Positions 52,854-62,664 of a stretch of 64,000 bases of DNA are shown piece by piece. How positions within the stretch are numbered: position 1 is the first letter of the stretch; each line of letters starts with the position of its first letter. The DNA comes from Rhodopseudomonas sp. (GTDB lineage: Bacteria > Pseudomonadota > Alphaproteobacteria > Rhizobiales > Xanthobacteraceae). The notes beneath the pieces are model-generated. The model was not told where the DNA came from and did not search any database. It saw only the letters and a list, made by a program, of their open reading frames with translations. The DNA lies in assembly GCF_013377015.1 (NCBI RefSeq), contig NZ_JACABA010000002.1, positions 549,342 through 613,341 of the forward strand. The letters are read 5' to 3'. Position numbers and translations under genes: made by a program.

Positions 52854-55142
52854 CTAGCCGCGCGCCGCCTGCTCATAGATGTCCTCCTCCTGGGCATTGT
52901 GCATCCGGACCAGCGCCTCGATCGATTCCACCACGCGCTGGGCGTCGCGGATCGCGTAGCGGTCGATGGTCTCGGTGGTGAGCCCCGCGCTCAGCCGCGA
53001 CAGCAGCCGGGCCAGGTGCATGATCTCGCGATGCGCCCGGCTCATCGCGATGAGGCCGTGATCGTGGCCCAACACCTTGGTGATCCGGGGATAGACCGCG
53101 CTTTCGTCGTCGCGCTCGTGCTCGACGATACTAGCGTCGACCACGCTGCTGGCCTCGGCGATCAGCACCACGGCCGCGGTCGGATCGGCGTCGTCGAGCT
53201 CGTCGGTGATTTCCCGCAGCCGGTCGAGCGGCCGCTCCAGTGCCCTATGCTGCTCATGCAGCGTACCGGCGGCGCTCGACGACAGCCCGCGGGCGCCGGC
53301 GCGGCGTCCCGGTCCGAGCGCGCGCAGCGCGTTCAGGATCACCGCGACGTCGATCGCCTCCTGGGTCAGCGCGCCGGCCACTGGCGTCAGATAGCCGAAC
53401 GCCGCCGCGACCATGGCGACGGCCGACAGCGCCATGCCGACGCCGATGCTTTGCAGCGCGATGCGGTAGGCGCGCCGCGCGATCACCACGGCGTCGGACA
53501 CCCGGTCGAGCCGGTCGACCAGGATCACCACGTCGGCGGCCTCCGATGATGCGGTGGCGCCGCGCGCGCCCATCGCGATGCCGACTTCGGCGGCGGCCAG
53601 CGCCGGCGCGTCGTTGATGCCGTCGCCGACCATCAGGGTCGGGTGCAGCCGCTGCTCGATCGCCACCGCCTCGAGCTTTTCGGCCGGCGCGCGCTCCGAC
53701 AACACCTCGTCGAGGTCGAGCGCGGCGGCGATGGTTTCGGCCGATTCCGCCCGATCCCCGGTCACCATCACGATGCGAAAGATCCCGGCGGCGCGCAACG
53801 CCTGCACAGCGCGCGGCGTTTCGCGGCGCAATTCGTCGGCCAGCAGCAGCGCCCCGACGACGCGGTCGTCGACCGCGACGAACACGCACAGCGCCGACCG
53901 CCACGACGCCCGGCGCAGCGCCCGCACCGCCCAATCGGCAGGGCGCGCGTGGCCGAAGGCCAGATCCTGCGACCCGATCCGCACGCTAACGCCGCCGATC
54001 AGTCCCTCCAAGCCCGAGCCATGGGTTTCCCGCACCTGCTGCGGCAGTTCGAGCTGCAGGCCACGACCCCTCGCCGCCGCGACGATCGAATCCGCCACCA
54101 CATGCTGCGACGCCTGCTCCAATGAGGCGGCCAGCCGCAGCACCTCGTCGGCGCCCTGCTCCGGCGCGGTCTCGATCGCCACCAGCCGCGCGCCGCCGAC
54201 CGTCAGCGTCCCGGTCTTGTCGAACATTACGGTACGGGCGCGCGCCAGCGCTTCCAGCGATCCGCCGCCCTTGATCAGGATTCCGCGCCTTGCCGCCTGC
54301 GCGATGCCGGCGACGAAGGCCACCGGCGCGGCGAGGATCAGCGGGCACGGCGTCGCCGCTACCAGCACGGCGAGCGCGCGAATGCTGTCGCCTGACAGCC
54401 ACCAGGCGGCGCCGGCCATCGCGACGGTGACCGGCAGCAGCAGCAGCGCGAAGCGATCGGCGACGCGGATGAACGGCGACTTGCCGGCCTGCGCTGCCTC
54501 GACCAGCCGAACGATGCCGGCGTAAGTACTTTCGCCGGCGGTGGCCGAGGCGGTCATCTCGAAACTGTCGCCGGCATTGACGGTGCCGCTGCGCACCAGT
54601 TCGCCGCGCTCGCGCAGCACCGGGATCGGCTCGCCGGTCAGCGCCGATTCATCCAGCGTCGCGGCGGCCGATCGCACGCCGCCGTCGACCGGAACCACTT
54701 CGCCTGAGCGCACCAGCAACACATCGTCGATCGCCACCGCTTCGATCTCGACATCCACCACCGCGTCGCCGCGTCGCAAATGCGCGGTGCGCGGTGCGCG
54801 GTCGGCCAGCGCGCGTAGGTCGCGTTGCGCGCGCGACACCGCGAAATCCTCCAGCACGTTGCCGCCGGCATACATCACCGCGACCACCGAAGCGGCCAGA
54901 TTCTCGCCGAATCCCAGCGCCGCCGTCATCGACAACAGCGCCACCGCATCGACGCCGAACCGGCCGGCGAGGAAATCGCGCACGATCGAGATCGCCAGCG
55001 CCAACACCACCGGCACGGTGCCGGCGAGCCAGATCAGGCTCGCCAGATCGTCGCGCCCGAACCCGAAGCGCGCGCCGAGCCCGGCGGCCAGGCCGCACAA
55101 GGCAATCACGATCAGGGATCGGCGCATCAAGCTCTCGGTCAT
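52854..55142 (-). CDS. P1B-type heavy-metal ATPase with C-terminal hemerythrin-like domain
   Basis: ATPCPLILAAP, MFDKTGTLT, MVGDGINDAPALA; last about 135 aa carry hemerythrin-like LHEQHRALE, EHERDDE, SRAHREIMH, HNAQEEDIYE. Confidence 0.88.
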   Translation of the reverse strand: MTESLMRRSLIVIALCGLAAGLGARFGFGRDDLASLIWLAGTVPVVLALAISIVRDFLAGRFGVDAVALLSMTAALGFGENLAASVVAVMYAGGNVLEDFAVSRAQRDLRALADRAPRTAHLRRGDAVVDVEIEAVAIDDVLLVRSGEVVPVDGGVRSAAATLDESALTGEPIPVLRERGELVRSGTVNAGDSFEMTASATAGESTYAGIVRLVEAAQAGKSPFIRVADRFALLLLPVTVAMAGAAWWLSGDSIRALAVLVAATPCPLILAAPVAFVAGIAQAARRGILIKGGGSLEALARARTVMFDKTGTLTVGGARLVAIETAPEQGADEVLRLAASLEQASQHVVADSIVAAARGRGLQLELPQQVRETHGSGLEGLIGGVSVRIGSQDLAFGHARPADWAVRALRRASWRSALCVFVAVDDRVVGALLLADELRRETPRAVQALRAAGIFRIVMVTGDRAESAETIAAALDLDEVLSERAPAEKLEAVAIEQRLHPTLMVGDGINDAPALAAAEVGIAMGARGATASSEAADVVILVDRLDRVSDAVVIARRAYRIALQSIGVGMALSAVAMVAAAFGYLTPVAGALTQEAIDVAVILNALRALGPGRRAGARGLSSSAAGTLHEQHRALERPLDRLREITDELDDADPTAAVVLIAEASSVVDASIVEHERDDESAVYPRITKVLGHDHGLIAMSRAHREIMHLARLLSRLSAGLTTETIDRYAIRDAQRVVESIEALVRMHNAQEEDIYEQAARG

Positions 55143-55182
55143 CTCGTCTCCATCGCACAACGGTATCCGCGATCATAGGCCG

Positions 55183-55199
55183 ATCGTTGTATCAACGAT
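55183..55199. promoter_or_regulatory. Candidate operator upstream of the P1B ATPase
   Basis: ATCGTTG-TAT-CAACGAT perfect 7-bp dyad, 41 bp upstream of ATG. Confidence 0.45.
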
Positions 55200-55358
55200 G
55201 CGTCAACAGTTGCGACTGACAGGCGTGAGCCGCTTTCGCCCGAATGACCCATGCGGCCCGGCGATCCGCCGGTCTTGGCGCAGCCGAGCTGACAGCTTGC
55301 TGACCGGTCTGCCTGCTGCCCGGATGGCCCTCGGCAGACATCGCCTTGCCGCCGACCG

Positions 55359-55865
55359 TCAAGCCGCGACGCGAACAGGCGGCAAAACCTGCGTGGCGCT
55401 GCGGATCCGTTGCGCCAATTGTCTGGCCCGGGCCAATGTGTCTGCCGCCATGCTGCGGTCGACACGGCTCACCGTGGAATCGATGGCGCGCCCGTCGGCA
55501 CTTGGCCCGAACACAGCGATCAGCTCGCTGGTCACCCGCGCGGCGGTGTCCAACAGCACGCGCGTTTCGTCGGCATCGAGAGTTTCGTCGATGTGGTCGA
55601 GCAGCCTGGTCAGCTGCAGGATGCGTGACGACAATGCCTGTGTGTGACGCTCCGCGATCCCGGCGGGTGGGTCGCTGATCGACCGGTCGGGCGTCGGCCG
55701 CAGCAGCGGCGATTGGCTCTCGATCACGCACAGCGCGGTTTCGAAGGCGTAGCCCGCAGTGCTTGCCGCCGACGAACGCGACTCGGGACCGCCGAGGCCG
55801 CCCGCGAACGGGCTGTTCCGTGCATGCGCGAACGCGGGTGAGACGCTGTTGCTCAGGATCATGGA
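55359..55865 (-). CDS. Hypothetical protein
   Basis: 168 aa from MSMILSNSVSPAFAHARNSPF; C-terminal half helical. Confidence 0.55.
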   Translation of the reverse strand, partial: SMILSNSVSPAFAHARNSPFAGGLGGPESRSSAASTAGYAFETALCVIESQSPLLRPTPDRSISDPPAGIAERHTQALSSRILQLTRLLDHIDETLDADETRVLLDTAARVTSELIAVFGPSADGRAIDSTVSRVDRSMAADTLARARQLAQRIRSATQVLPPVRVAA

Positions 55866-56006
55866 CATCGTCTTGGCCTCCAATTGCCTGATGCGGACAA
55901 TCGCATCGATGACGGCAATCTGCGCCAGACCCGCTGACCGGCCGCTGTCCGGCAATGTCAGGAAATCGTCATCCGACCAAGGCCAGCGCGCCGAGCCGCG
56001 AACTAA

Positions 56007-57647
56007 TCATCCCGACATCCGCTCGCGCGCGGCCTTGAAGCCGGTGACGAAGCGGGCCAGCGTGTCGGAGGTGACGCCGCGCGGCAGCATCACCTCGATC
56101 AGCGAGAATTGTCCGCGCCGCGCCACGGCGGCGTCGAGCGCCGTGGCAAGCTCATGCCGCGTTGTCACCCGCTGGCCGAAGCCGCCGATCGATTTCGCGA
56201 TGTCGGCGAAGTGCCAGTCGTCGAGATCGTTGAACTTCGATTCCGGCTGGAACACCCGCAGCATTTCCCAGCTGCAATTGTTGAACAGCACCACGATCGG
56301 ATCGAGCCCGTAGCGCCGGCAATTGCCGAGCTCCCAGCCGGTCATCTGGAACGCACCGTCGCCGACCAGCACCAGCGGCCGCAAGCCGGTCGCGGCGACG
56401 CCGAAGCCGGCCGGCACCCCGAACCCCATCCCGGCGTAGTAGCCGGGCGCGGCCAGCGCGGTGTTGTCGATCTCCATCGCGGTGAACAGGCAATCACCGA
56501 TGTCGGCGGTCATCGGCATCTTGCCGTGGCGGTCGAACAGATCGTTGATCGCCGCGGCGATGTCCGACGGCGCGATCGGCCGATCGTCGGCCGGCAGGCC
56601 GCGCGGATAGGCCATGCCCTGCCCGGCCTTGCGCGGTCGCGGCGGATGCTGCGTGGCACTGGCCTCGATGCCGGCCAGCAGATCGGCCAGCGGCAGATCG
56701 CGATAGACGTGATGGCCGACCTGGACTTCGCGGCCCGCCGCCAGAATGGTGCGGCGCGGATCCGGCGCGTTGGTCGACAGCGCGAAATTGGTGTCGCACA
56801 GGATCACACCAAACATCAGAACGAGATCGGCGTCCTCAACCAGCCGCGTCACCGCCGGATCGCCGGCGGCGCCCAGATAGGTTCCGACCACGACATCGTC
56901 CGACGCTCCCAGCAATCCGCGTCCCATGAAGGTCGTGACCACCGGCAGACCGAGCTTGCGCGCTAACGCGGCGACCTGCTCCTCGATGCCGTAGCGACGG
57001 ATTTCGACGTCGACCACCAGCACCGGCGACGACGCCTTGGCGATCCGCATCAGGATTTCCTCGGCGCATTCGGCCAACGCGCCCGGATCGGCGGCGCGGC
57101 GCGGCAGCCGGACGACCGGTTCGACCCTGGCGTCGACCATGTCGCGGGGAAATTCGATATAGACCGGCAGCGACAGTTCTTGCGCACTGCGCAGCACCCG
57201 GGCGATCTCGGCCGGCGCAGTGGCGGGATCGTTCAGCACGGCCTGATCGCAGGTGAATTCCTTGAACACCGCGAGCTGGGTGTCGACGGTGCGGACCTGA
57301 TGATGCAGCAGATAGCCGCTGGCGCGTTCGCGCGCACCCGGCGCGCCGGCGATCACCACCACGGGCGAACGTTCCGCATATGCGCCCGCGATCGAATTCA
57401 CCAGATTGAAGGCGCCGGCCCCATAGGTCACCACCGCGACGCCGAGGCCGCCGTGATAGCGCGCCGCGGCGTCGGCGGCGAACCCCACCCCCGGCTCATG
57501 GCTCAGGGTGAAATAGGGCAGCGTGCCGCTTTCCTCGATCACCTTGAAGAACGGCAGAACGAAATCGCCCGGGATGCCGAAAATCTCCCGTGCGCCATGA
57601 TCCTTGAGGGCGTCGAGCAGAGCGTTGGCGAGCGTGGGCATGAGCAA
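56007..57647 (-). CDS. Indolepyruvate/phenylpyruvate decarboxylase-like ThDP enzyme
   Basis: FGIPGDFVLPFFKVIEESGTLPYFTLSHEPGVGFAADAAARYHGGLGVAVVTYGAGAFN; ThDP motif GDGAFQMTGWELGNCRRYGLDPIVVLFNN. Confidence 0.85.
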   Translation of the reverse strand: MLMPTLANALLDALKDHGAREIFGIPGDFVLPFFKVIEESGTLPYFTLSHEPGVGFAADAAARYHGGLGVAVVTYGAGAFNLVNSIAGAYAERSPVVVIAGAPGARERASGYLLHHQVRTVDTQLAVFKEFTCDQAVLNDPATAPAEIARVLRSAQELSLPVYIEFPRDMVDARVEPVVRLPRRAADPGALAECAEEILMRIAKASSPVLVVDVEIRRYGIEEQVAALARKLGLPVVTTFMGRGLLGASDDVVVGTYLGAAGDPAVTRLVEDADLVLMFGVILCDTNFALSTNAPDPRRTILAAGREVQVGHHVYRDLPLADLLAGIEASATQHPPRPRKAGQGMAYPRGLPADDRPIAPSDIAAAINDLFDRHGKMPMTADIGDCLFTAMEIDNTALAAPGYYAGMGFGVPAGFGVAATGLRPLVLVGDGAFQMTGWELGNCRRYGLDPIVVLFNNCSWEMLRVFQPESKFNDLDDWHFADIAKSIGGFGQRVTTRHELATALDAAVARRGQFSLIEVMLPRGVTSDTLARFVTGFKAARERMSG

Positions 57648-57824
57648 TCCTGACCATGATTTCGATGACGCTGCCGGACTGGTTTACCAGAGCCGCCGCA
57701 GCGGACCAACATCGCGCGCCGGCGGGCGGCGTTGGACCCGATTTCAACGCAGCGGGGGATTATTCCGCAAGCCGTCAGATCGCGCTTGCCCCGATTTCCA
57801 ACTCTGCCTATAGCTCTCGTTTTA

Positions 57825-58778
57825 ATGACCCCTGTATCGAAATCGACCTTTGTCCTCGGTCACCGGCATCTGCTGGGAATCGAGGGACTTTCCGCCGCCG
57901 ATATTACCGGCCTGCTCGACCTTTCCGAAGAATATGTCGAGCTCAACCGCCAGGTCGACAAGAAGCGCACCTCGTTGCGCGGCCGCACCCAGGTCAATTT
58001 GTTCTTCGAAGCCTCGACCCGCACCCAGTCCTCGTTCGAGATCGCCGGCAAGCGGCTCGGCGCCGATGTCATGAATATGTCGGTGTCGTCGTCCTCGATG
58101 CGCAAGGGCGAGACTTTGATGGACACCGCAGTGACGCTGAACGCGATGCACCCCGACATTCTGGTGGTGCGCCATCACGCCTCCGGCGCGGTCGAATTGC
58201 TGGCGCGCAAGGTCGACGGCTCGGTGATCAACGCCGGCGACGGCGCCCACGAACATCCCACGCAAGCGCTGCTCGACGCGCTGACCATTCGCCGCAACAA
58301 GGGCCGGCTCGAGGGCCTGGTGATTGCGATCTGCGGCGATGTCGCGCATTCCCGCGTCGCCCGCTCCAACATCATCTTGCTCAACGCGATGGGCGCCCGC
58401 GTCCGGGTGGTCGCGCCCTCCACGCTGCTGCCGCCTGGCATCGAACGGATGGGCGTCGAGGTCCATCGCGACATGCGCGAGGGCCTCAACGGCGCCGACA
58501 TCGTCATGATGCTGCGGCTGCAGCGCGAGCGGATGAACGGCTCGTTCGTGCCGTCGTCGGGCGAATACTTCCAGTATTTCGGGCTCGACCAGAAGAAGCT
58601 GGCCTACGCAAAGCCCGACGCGCTGGTGATGCACCCGGGGCCGATGAATCGCGGCGTCGAAATCGACTCGATCGTGGCGGACGGCGCGCAGTCGCTGATC
58701 CGCGAACAGGTGGAAATGGGAGTGGCGGTGCGGATGGCGGTGCTCGAAGCGCTGGCCCGCAACCTGCCGAACGCGTGA
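57825..58778 (+). CDS. pyrB: Aspartate carbamoyltransferase catalytic subunit
   Basis: [53 protein letters not shown]. Confidence 0.96.
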   Translation: MTPVSKSTFVLGHRHLLGIEGLSAADITGLLDLSEEYVELNRQVDKKRTSLRGRTQVNLFFEASTRTQSSFEIAGKRLGADVMNMSVSSSSMRKGETLMDTAVTLNAMHPDILVVRHHASGAVELLARKVDGSVINAGDGAHEHPTQALLDALTIRRNKGRLEGLVIAICGDVAHSRVARSNIILLNAMGARVRVVAPSTLLPPGIERMGVEVHRDMREGLNGADIVMMLRLQRERMNGSFVPSSGEYFQYFGLDQKKLAYAKPDALVMHPGPMNRGVEIDSIVADGAQSLIREQVEMGVAVRMAVLEALARNLPNA

Positions 58779-58782
58779 CAGC

Positions 58783-60084
58783 ATGCTGACCGACCGACGC
58801 CCGATATTGCTCGCCAATGCCCGCCTGATCGATCCGGCGCGCGACTTCGACGGCATCGGCGACGTGCTGATCGCCGACGGCGTGATCCGCGAGGCGCGGC
58901 GCGGCATCGGCGCCGCCGGGGTGCCCGAGGGCACCGACATCGTCAATTGCAGCGGCATGATCGTGGCGCCCGGACTGATCGACATGCGCGCCTTCGTTGG
59001 CGAACCCGGCGCCAGCCATCGCGAGACGTTTGCTTCGGCGAGCCAGGCCGCCGCCGCCGGCGGCATCACCACCATCATCTGCCAGCCCGACACCTCGCCG
59101 GTGATCGACAATTCGGCGACGGTGGATTTCGTTCTCAGGCGGGCGCGCGATACCGCGATCGTCAACATCCATCCGATGGCGGCGCTGACCAAGGGCATGG
59201 CCGGCGCCGAGATGACCGAGATCGGGTTGCTGAAAGCCGCCGGTGCCGTCGCCTTCACCGACGGCGACCGCAGCGTGATGAACGCCCAGGTGATGCGCCG
59301 CGCGCTGACCTATGCCCGCGATTTCGACGCCCTGATCGTGCATCACACCGAGGACCCCAATCTGGTCGGCGAAGGTGTGATGAATGAGGGCGAGTTCGCC
59401 ACCAGGCTCGGCCTGGTCGGCATCCCCAGCGCCGCCGAAGCCGTGGTGCTGGAACGCGACATCCGGCTCGTCATGCTGACCGGCGGGCGCTACCACGCAG
59501 CCTCCGTCAGCTGCATCGAGTCACTGGAGATCCTGCAACGCGCCCGCGACCTCGGGCTTGCCGTGTCCGCCTCGGTGTCGATCAATCATCTGACGCTGAA
59601 CGAAAACGACATCGGCCCGTACCGCACATTCCTAAAGCTGTCGCCGCCGCTGCGCAGCGAGGACGACCGCAAAGCGCTGGTCGCCGCTGTTGCATCCGGG
59701 CTGATCGACGTCATCATGTCGGACCACAATCCGCAGGACGTGGAAACAAAACGGCTGCCGTTCGCCGAGGCCGCCGCCGGCGCGATCGGGCTTGAGACCA
59801 TGCTGCCGGCCGGGCTGCGGCTGATCCACAATGGCGAGATCGATTTCACCACGCTGATCCGCGCGATGTCGACGCGGCCAGCGGAACTGCTCGGCCTGCC
59901 CGGCGGATCGCTGCGCGCGGGCGCGCCGGCCGACGTCATCGTGATCGACGCCGATGTGCCGTGGGTGGTCGATCCCGACGAACTGAAATCGAAATGCAAG
60001 AACACCCCGTTTGACGAGGCGCGGTTTTCCGGCCGGGTGGCGCGCACCATCGTCGGCGGGCGCACGGTGTATGAACATGTGTGA
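58783..60084 (+). CDS. Dihydroorotase homologue, probably non-catalytic (PyrC'/PyrX-type)
   Basis: Follows pyrB by 4 nt; dihydroorotase fold motifs but PGLIDMRAFVGEPG replaces PGLVDxHxHxREPG. Confidence 0.88.
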   Translation: MLTDRRPILLANARLIDPARDFDGIGDVLIADGVIREARRGIGAAGVPEGTDIVNCSGMIVAPGLIDMRAFVGEPGASHRETFASASQAAAAGGITTIICQPDTSPVIDNSATVDFVLRRARDTAIVNIHPMAALTKGMAGAEMTEIGLLKAAGAVAFTDGDRSVMNAQVMRRALTYARDFDALIVHHTEDPNLVGEGVMNEGEFATRLGLVGIPSAAEAVVLERDIRLVMLTGGRYHAASVSCIESLEILQRARDLGLAVSASVSINHLTLNENDIGPYRTFLKLSPPLRSEDDRKALVAAVASGLIDVIMSDHNPQDVETKRLPFAEAAAGAIGLETMLPAGLRLIHNGEIDFTTLIRAMSTRPAELLGLPGGSLRAGAPADVIVIDADVPWVVDPDELKSKCKNTPFDEARFSGRVARTIVGGRTVYEHV

Positions 60085-60090
60085 GGACCG

Positions 60091-60681
60091 ATGATCGGGA
60101 TTTACATCGCAGCCCTGGTGTTGGGCTATCTGCTGGGATCGATCCCGTTCGGACTGATCCTAACCAAACTCGCCGGCACCCAGGACCTGCGCACTGTCGG
60201 CTCCGGCAATATCGGCGCCACCAATGTGCTGCGCACCGGCCGCAAGGGGCTGGCCGCGGCGACGTTGCTCGGCGACGCGCTGAAGGGCACCGCCGCGGTG
60301 CTGATCGCCGCCTGGTTCGGCGGCGCCGAAGCCGCGATGCTGGCGGCGCTCGGCGCCTTTCTCGGCCACCTGTTTCCGGTCTGGCTGAAGTTCAAAGGCG
60401 GCAAAGGCGTAGCGGTCTATATCGGCGTGCTGCTCGGGCTGTTCTGGCCCGGCGCGGTGGTGTTCTGCGTGCTGTGGCTCGCGACGGCGCTGACCACGCG
60501 CTACTCCTCGCTGTCAGCCTTGGTCGCGGCTTTCATCACCCCGATCTTCCTGTGGTGGTTCGGCCACCTCGCGCTGGCCGCGCTGTTCGCCGTGCTGACG
60601 CTGCTGCTGGTCTACATGCACCGCGAGAACATTAAGCGGCTGCAGGCCGGGACAGAAAGCCGGATCGGCGAGAAGAAGTAG
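60091..60681 (+). CDS. plsY: Glycerol-3-phosphate acyltransferase PlsY
   Basis: [55 protein letters not shown]. Confidence 0.96.
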   Translation: MIGIYIAALVLGYLLGSIPFGLILTKLAGTQDLRTVGSGNIGATNVLRTGRKGLAAATLLGDALKGTAAVLIAAWFGGAEAAMLAALGAFLGHLFPVWLKFKGGKGVAVYIGVLLGLFWPGAVVFCVLWLATALTTRYSSLSALVAAFITPIFLWWFGHLALAALFAVLTLLLVYMHRENIKRLQAGTESRIGEKK

Positions 60682-60792
60682 GCCACTGATATACCGCTCC
60701 GGCCTTAGTCCTACGACCGGTTGCCCACCCCCATAAGTTGCGCGACACTCTCCACCGAGACGGCCGATTGAGGCCAGCGCTTCGGGGGCAGC

Positions 60793-61914
60793 GTGAACGA
60801 CAACAATCAACCCACCACCCATCTCACCGACGCGCAGCGGATCGACTGGCTGCGGCTGATCCGCTCCGACAATGTCGGGCCGCGCACCTTCCGCTCGCTG
60901 GTCAATCATTTCGGCAGCGCCCGCGCCGCGCTCGACGCACTGCCCGAGTTGGCGCGGCGCGGTGGCGCCGCCCGCCCCGGTCGCATTGTCAGCGAGCACG
61001 AGGCGCATCGCGAATTGATCTCAAGTAACAAGATCGGCGTCGCGCTGGTCGCTCCCGGCGAGGCCGGCTATCCGCCTCGCTTGGCGCTGATCGACGACGC
61101 GCCGCCGCTGCTCGGCGTCCGCGGATCGCACGACACATTGATACGGCCGATGCTGGCGATCGTCGGCTCGCGCAACGCCTCCGGCGCCGGGTTGAAATTC
61201 GCCGCCACCTTGGCGCGCGATCTCGGCGAGGCCGGTTTTGTCATCGTCTCGGGGCTGGCGCGCGGCATCGATCAGGCCGCGCATCGCGCCAGCCTGTCTG
61301 GCGGCACCGTGGCGGCGCTGGCCGGCGGCCACGACAAAATCTATCCGCCCGAGCACGAGGAACTGCTGGCGCAAATCCTGCGCGAAGCCGGCGCCGCGAT
61401 CTCGGAAATGCCGCTTGGCCATGTGCCGCGCGCACGGGACTTTCCCCGCCGCAACCGGCTGATCTCGGGCGTGGCGCTCGGCGTCGCGGTGATCGAGGCC
61501 GCGCATCGGTCCGGCTCGTTGATCACCGCACGGATCGCCGCCGAACAGGGCCGCGAGGTGTTCGCGGTGCCGGGCTCGCCGCTCGATCCGCGCGCCGCCG
61601 GCACCAACGATCTGATCAAACAGGGCGCGGCACTGGTCACCGAGGCCGCCGACATTATCAATGCGGTGACGCCGATCCTGGAACGGCCGATCGAGTTGCC
61701 GAGCCGCGAGCCGGACGAGTTGCCGCCGATCGCGGAGCCCGACTCCGGCGACCGCGCCCGCATCGTCGGTCTGCTCGGGCCGAGTCCGATCGGGCTCGAC
61801 GATCTGATCCGGATCTCCAACGTCGCGCCCGCGGTGGTGCGCACCGTGCTGCTCGAACTCGAGCTCGCCGGCCGGCTGGAGCGGCACGGCGGCGGGCTGG
61901 TGTCGCTGCTGTGA
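60793..61914 (+). CDS. dprA: DNA-processing protein DprA
   Basis: [74 protein letters not shown]. Confidence 0.95.
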   Translation: MNDNNQPTTHLTDAQRIDWLRLIRSDNVGPRTFRSLVNHFGSARAALDALPELARRGGAARPGRIVSEHEAHRELISSNKIGVALVAPGEAGYPPRLALIDDAPPLLGVRGSHDTLIRPMLAIVGSRNASGAGLKFAATLARDLGEAGFVIVSGLARGIDQAAHRASLSGGTVAALAGGHDKIYPPEHEELLAQILREAGAAISEMPLGHVPRARDFPRRNRLISGVALGVAVIEAAHRSGSLITARIAAEQGREVFAVPGSPLDPRAAGTNDLIKQGAALVTEAADIINAVTPILERPIELPSREPDELPPIAEPDSGDRARIVGLLGPSPIGLDDLIRISNVAPAVVRTVLLELELAGRLERHGGGLVSLL

Positions 61915-61956
61915 CGACGGCGCCGATCGGCGTCGTGCTGCAGTACAAAAAGCAAC

Positions 61957-61982
61957 GGCCCGAAGTGGTGTCACTTCGAGCC
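61957..61982. terminator. Hairpin downstream of dprA; T-run on minus strand
   Basis: Minus GGCTCGAAGTG-ACAC-CACTTCGGGCC (11 bp incl. one G·U) then GTTGCTTTTTG. Confidence 0.6.
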
Positions 61983-62044
61983 ATCTTTAGAGGCGAACGT
62001 ACATCCGGCTCGCCCCTTGCTGGTTCGAATCGTGAACCATCACA

Positions 62045-62061
62045 GTTAACGGTGCGTTAAC
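62045..62061. promoter_or_regulatory. CtrA-like binding site
   Basis: GTTAACGGTGCGTTAAC = TTAA-N7-TTAAC, also a perfect dyad. Confidence 0.5.
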
Positions 62062-62188
62062 GACAGACGAATGACCGACATGGGCCGCGCGGCGTTTCCG
62101 GCGGCCGGTGCGACGGCTCGAGCCTCGCGTCGCGGACGGCCGCCTGCTCGGCCCAGCCGACGCCGAACTGGCGCCGACCGGATCGCCA

Positions 62189-62416
62189 CTATTTGCCATG
62201 TTGCGATGGCGAACTGCGCGCACCGCGCAGCCGGACCATCTCCTGGGCTTCCAGCAGCGCCATTTCCAGCAGATAGCACAGCATGTCGAGGCGATGGATT
62301 CGCGCCAGATGCGCCAGATCGGCGATCGCTTCGGCGAGGTAGCTGGCGGCCTCTCCGGGTCCGCCGTTCTCCGAACGGGCGGTTTGTTGCTGACCGTTCC
62401 CCCGTCGGGACGACAT
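62189..62416 (-). CDS. Small conserved hypothetical protein
   Basis: YLAEAIADLAHLARIHRLDMLCYLLEMALLEAQEMVRLRG; SD-like GAAAGGACC and promoter upstream. Confidence 0.65.
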   Translation of the reverse strand: MSSRRGNGQQQTARSENGGPGEAASYLAEAIADLAHLARIHRLDMLCYLLEMALLEAQEMVRLRGARSSPSQHGK

Positions 62417-62465
62417 GAATTCCGGTCCTTTCGACAGCTGGAGGTTACGTACAAATACGAGTATA

Positions 62466-62495
62466 TTATAAAACTACATCTTTAAATTGTGCAAT
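62466..62495 (-). promoter_or_regulatory. Sigma70-like promoter for the 62189-62416 gene
   Basis: Minus strand TTGCAC-N18-TATAAT in an AT-rich patch. Confidence 0.5.
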
Positions 62496-62664
62496 CCTCG
62501 GTTACATCCTTGCGTCCCGCCTTCAATTTTGTTCGGTCGGAACCACAGCTGTCACCCGATCGGTATTTGACAGCGAGGACCTCACCACCCATGTTCCCGG
62601 CAATGCGGCAGGCGCGAGTCTCGCGGAACCGGCCCTTTTCTCCCAGCTAAGCCATTGGAATGAC

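Noticed and set aside
62015-62040. tRNA T-arm-like GGTTCGAATC followed by GTGAACCA
   Set aside because: Flanking bases do not form a 5-bp T-stem and no acceptor/D/anticodon arms fit
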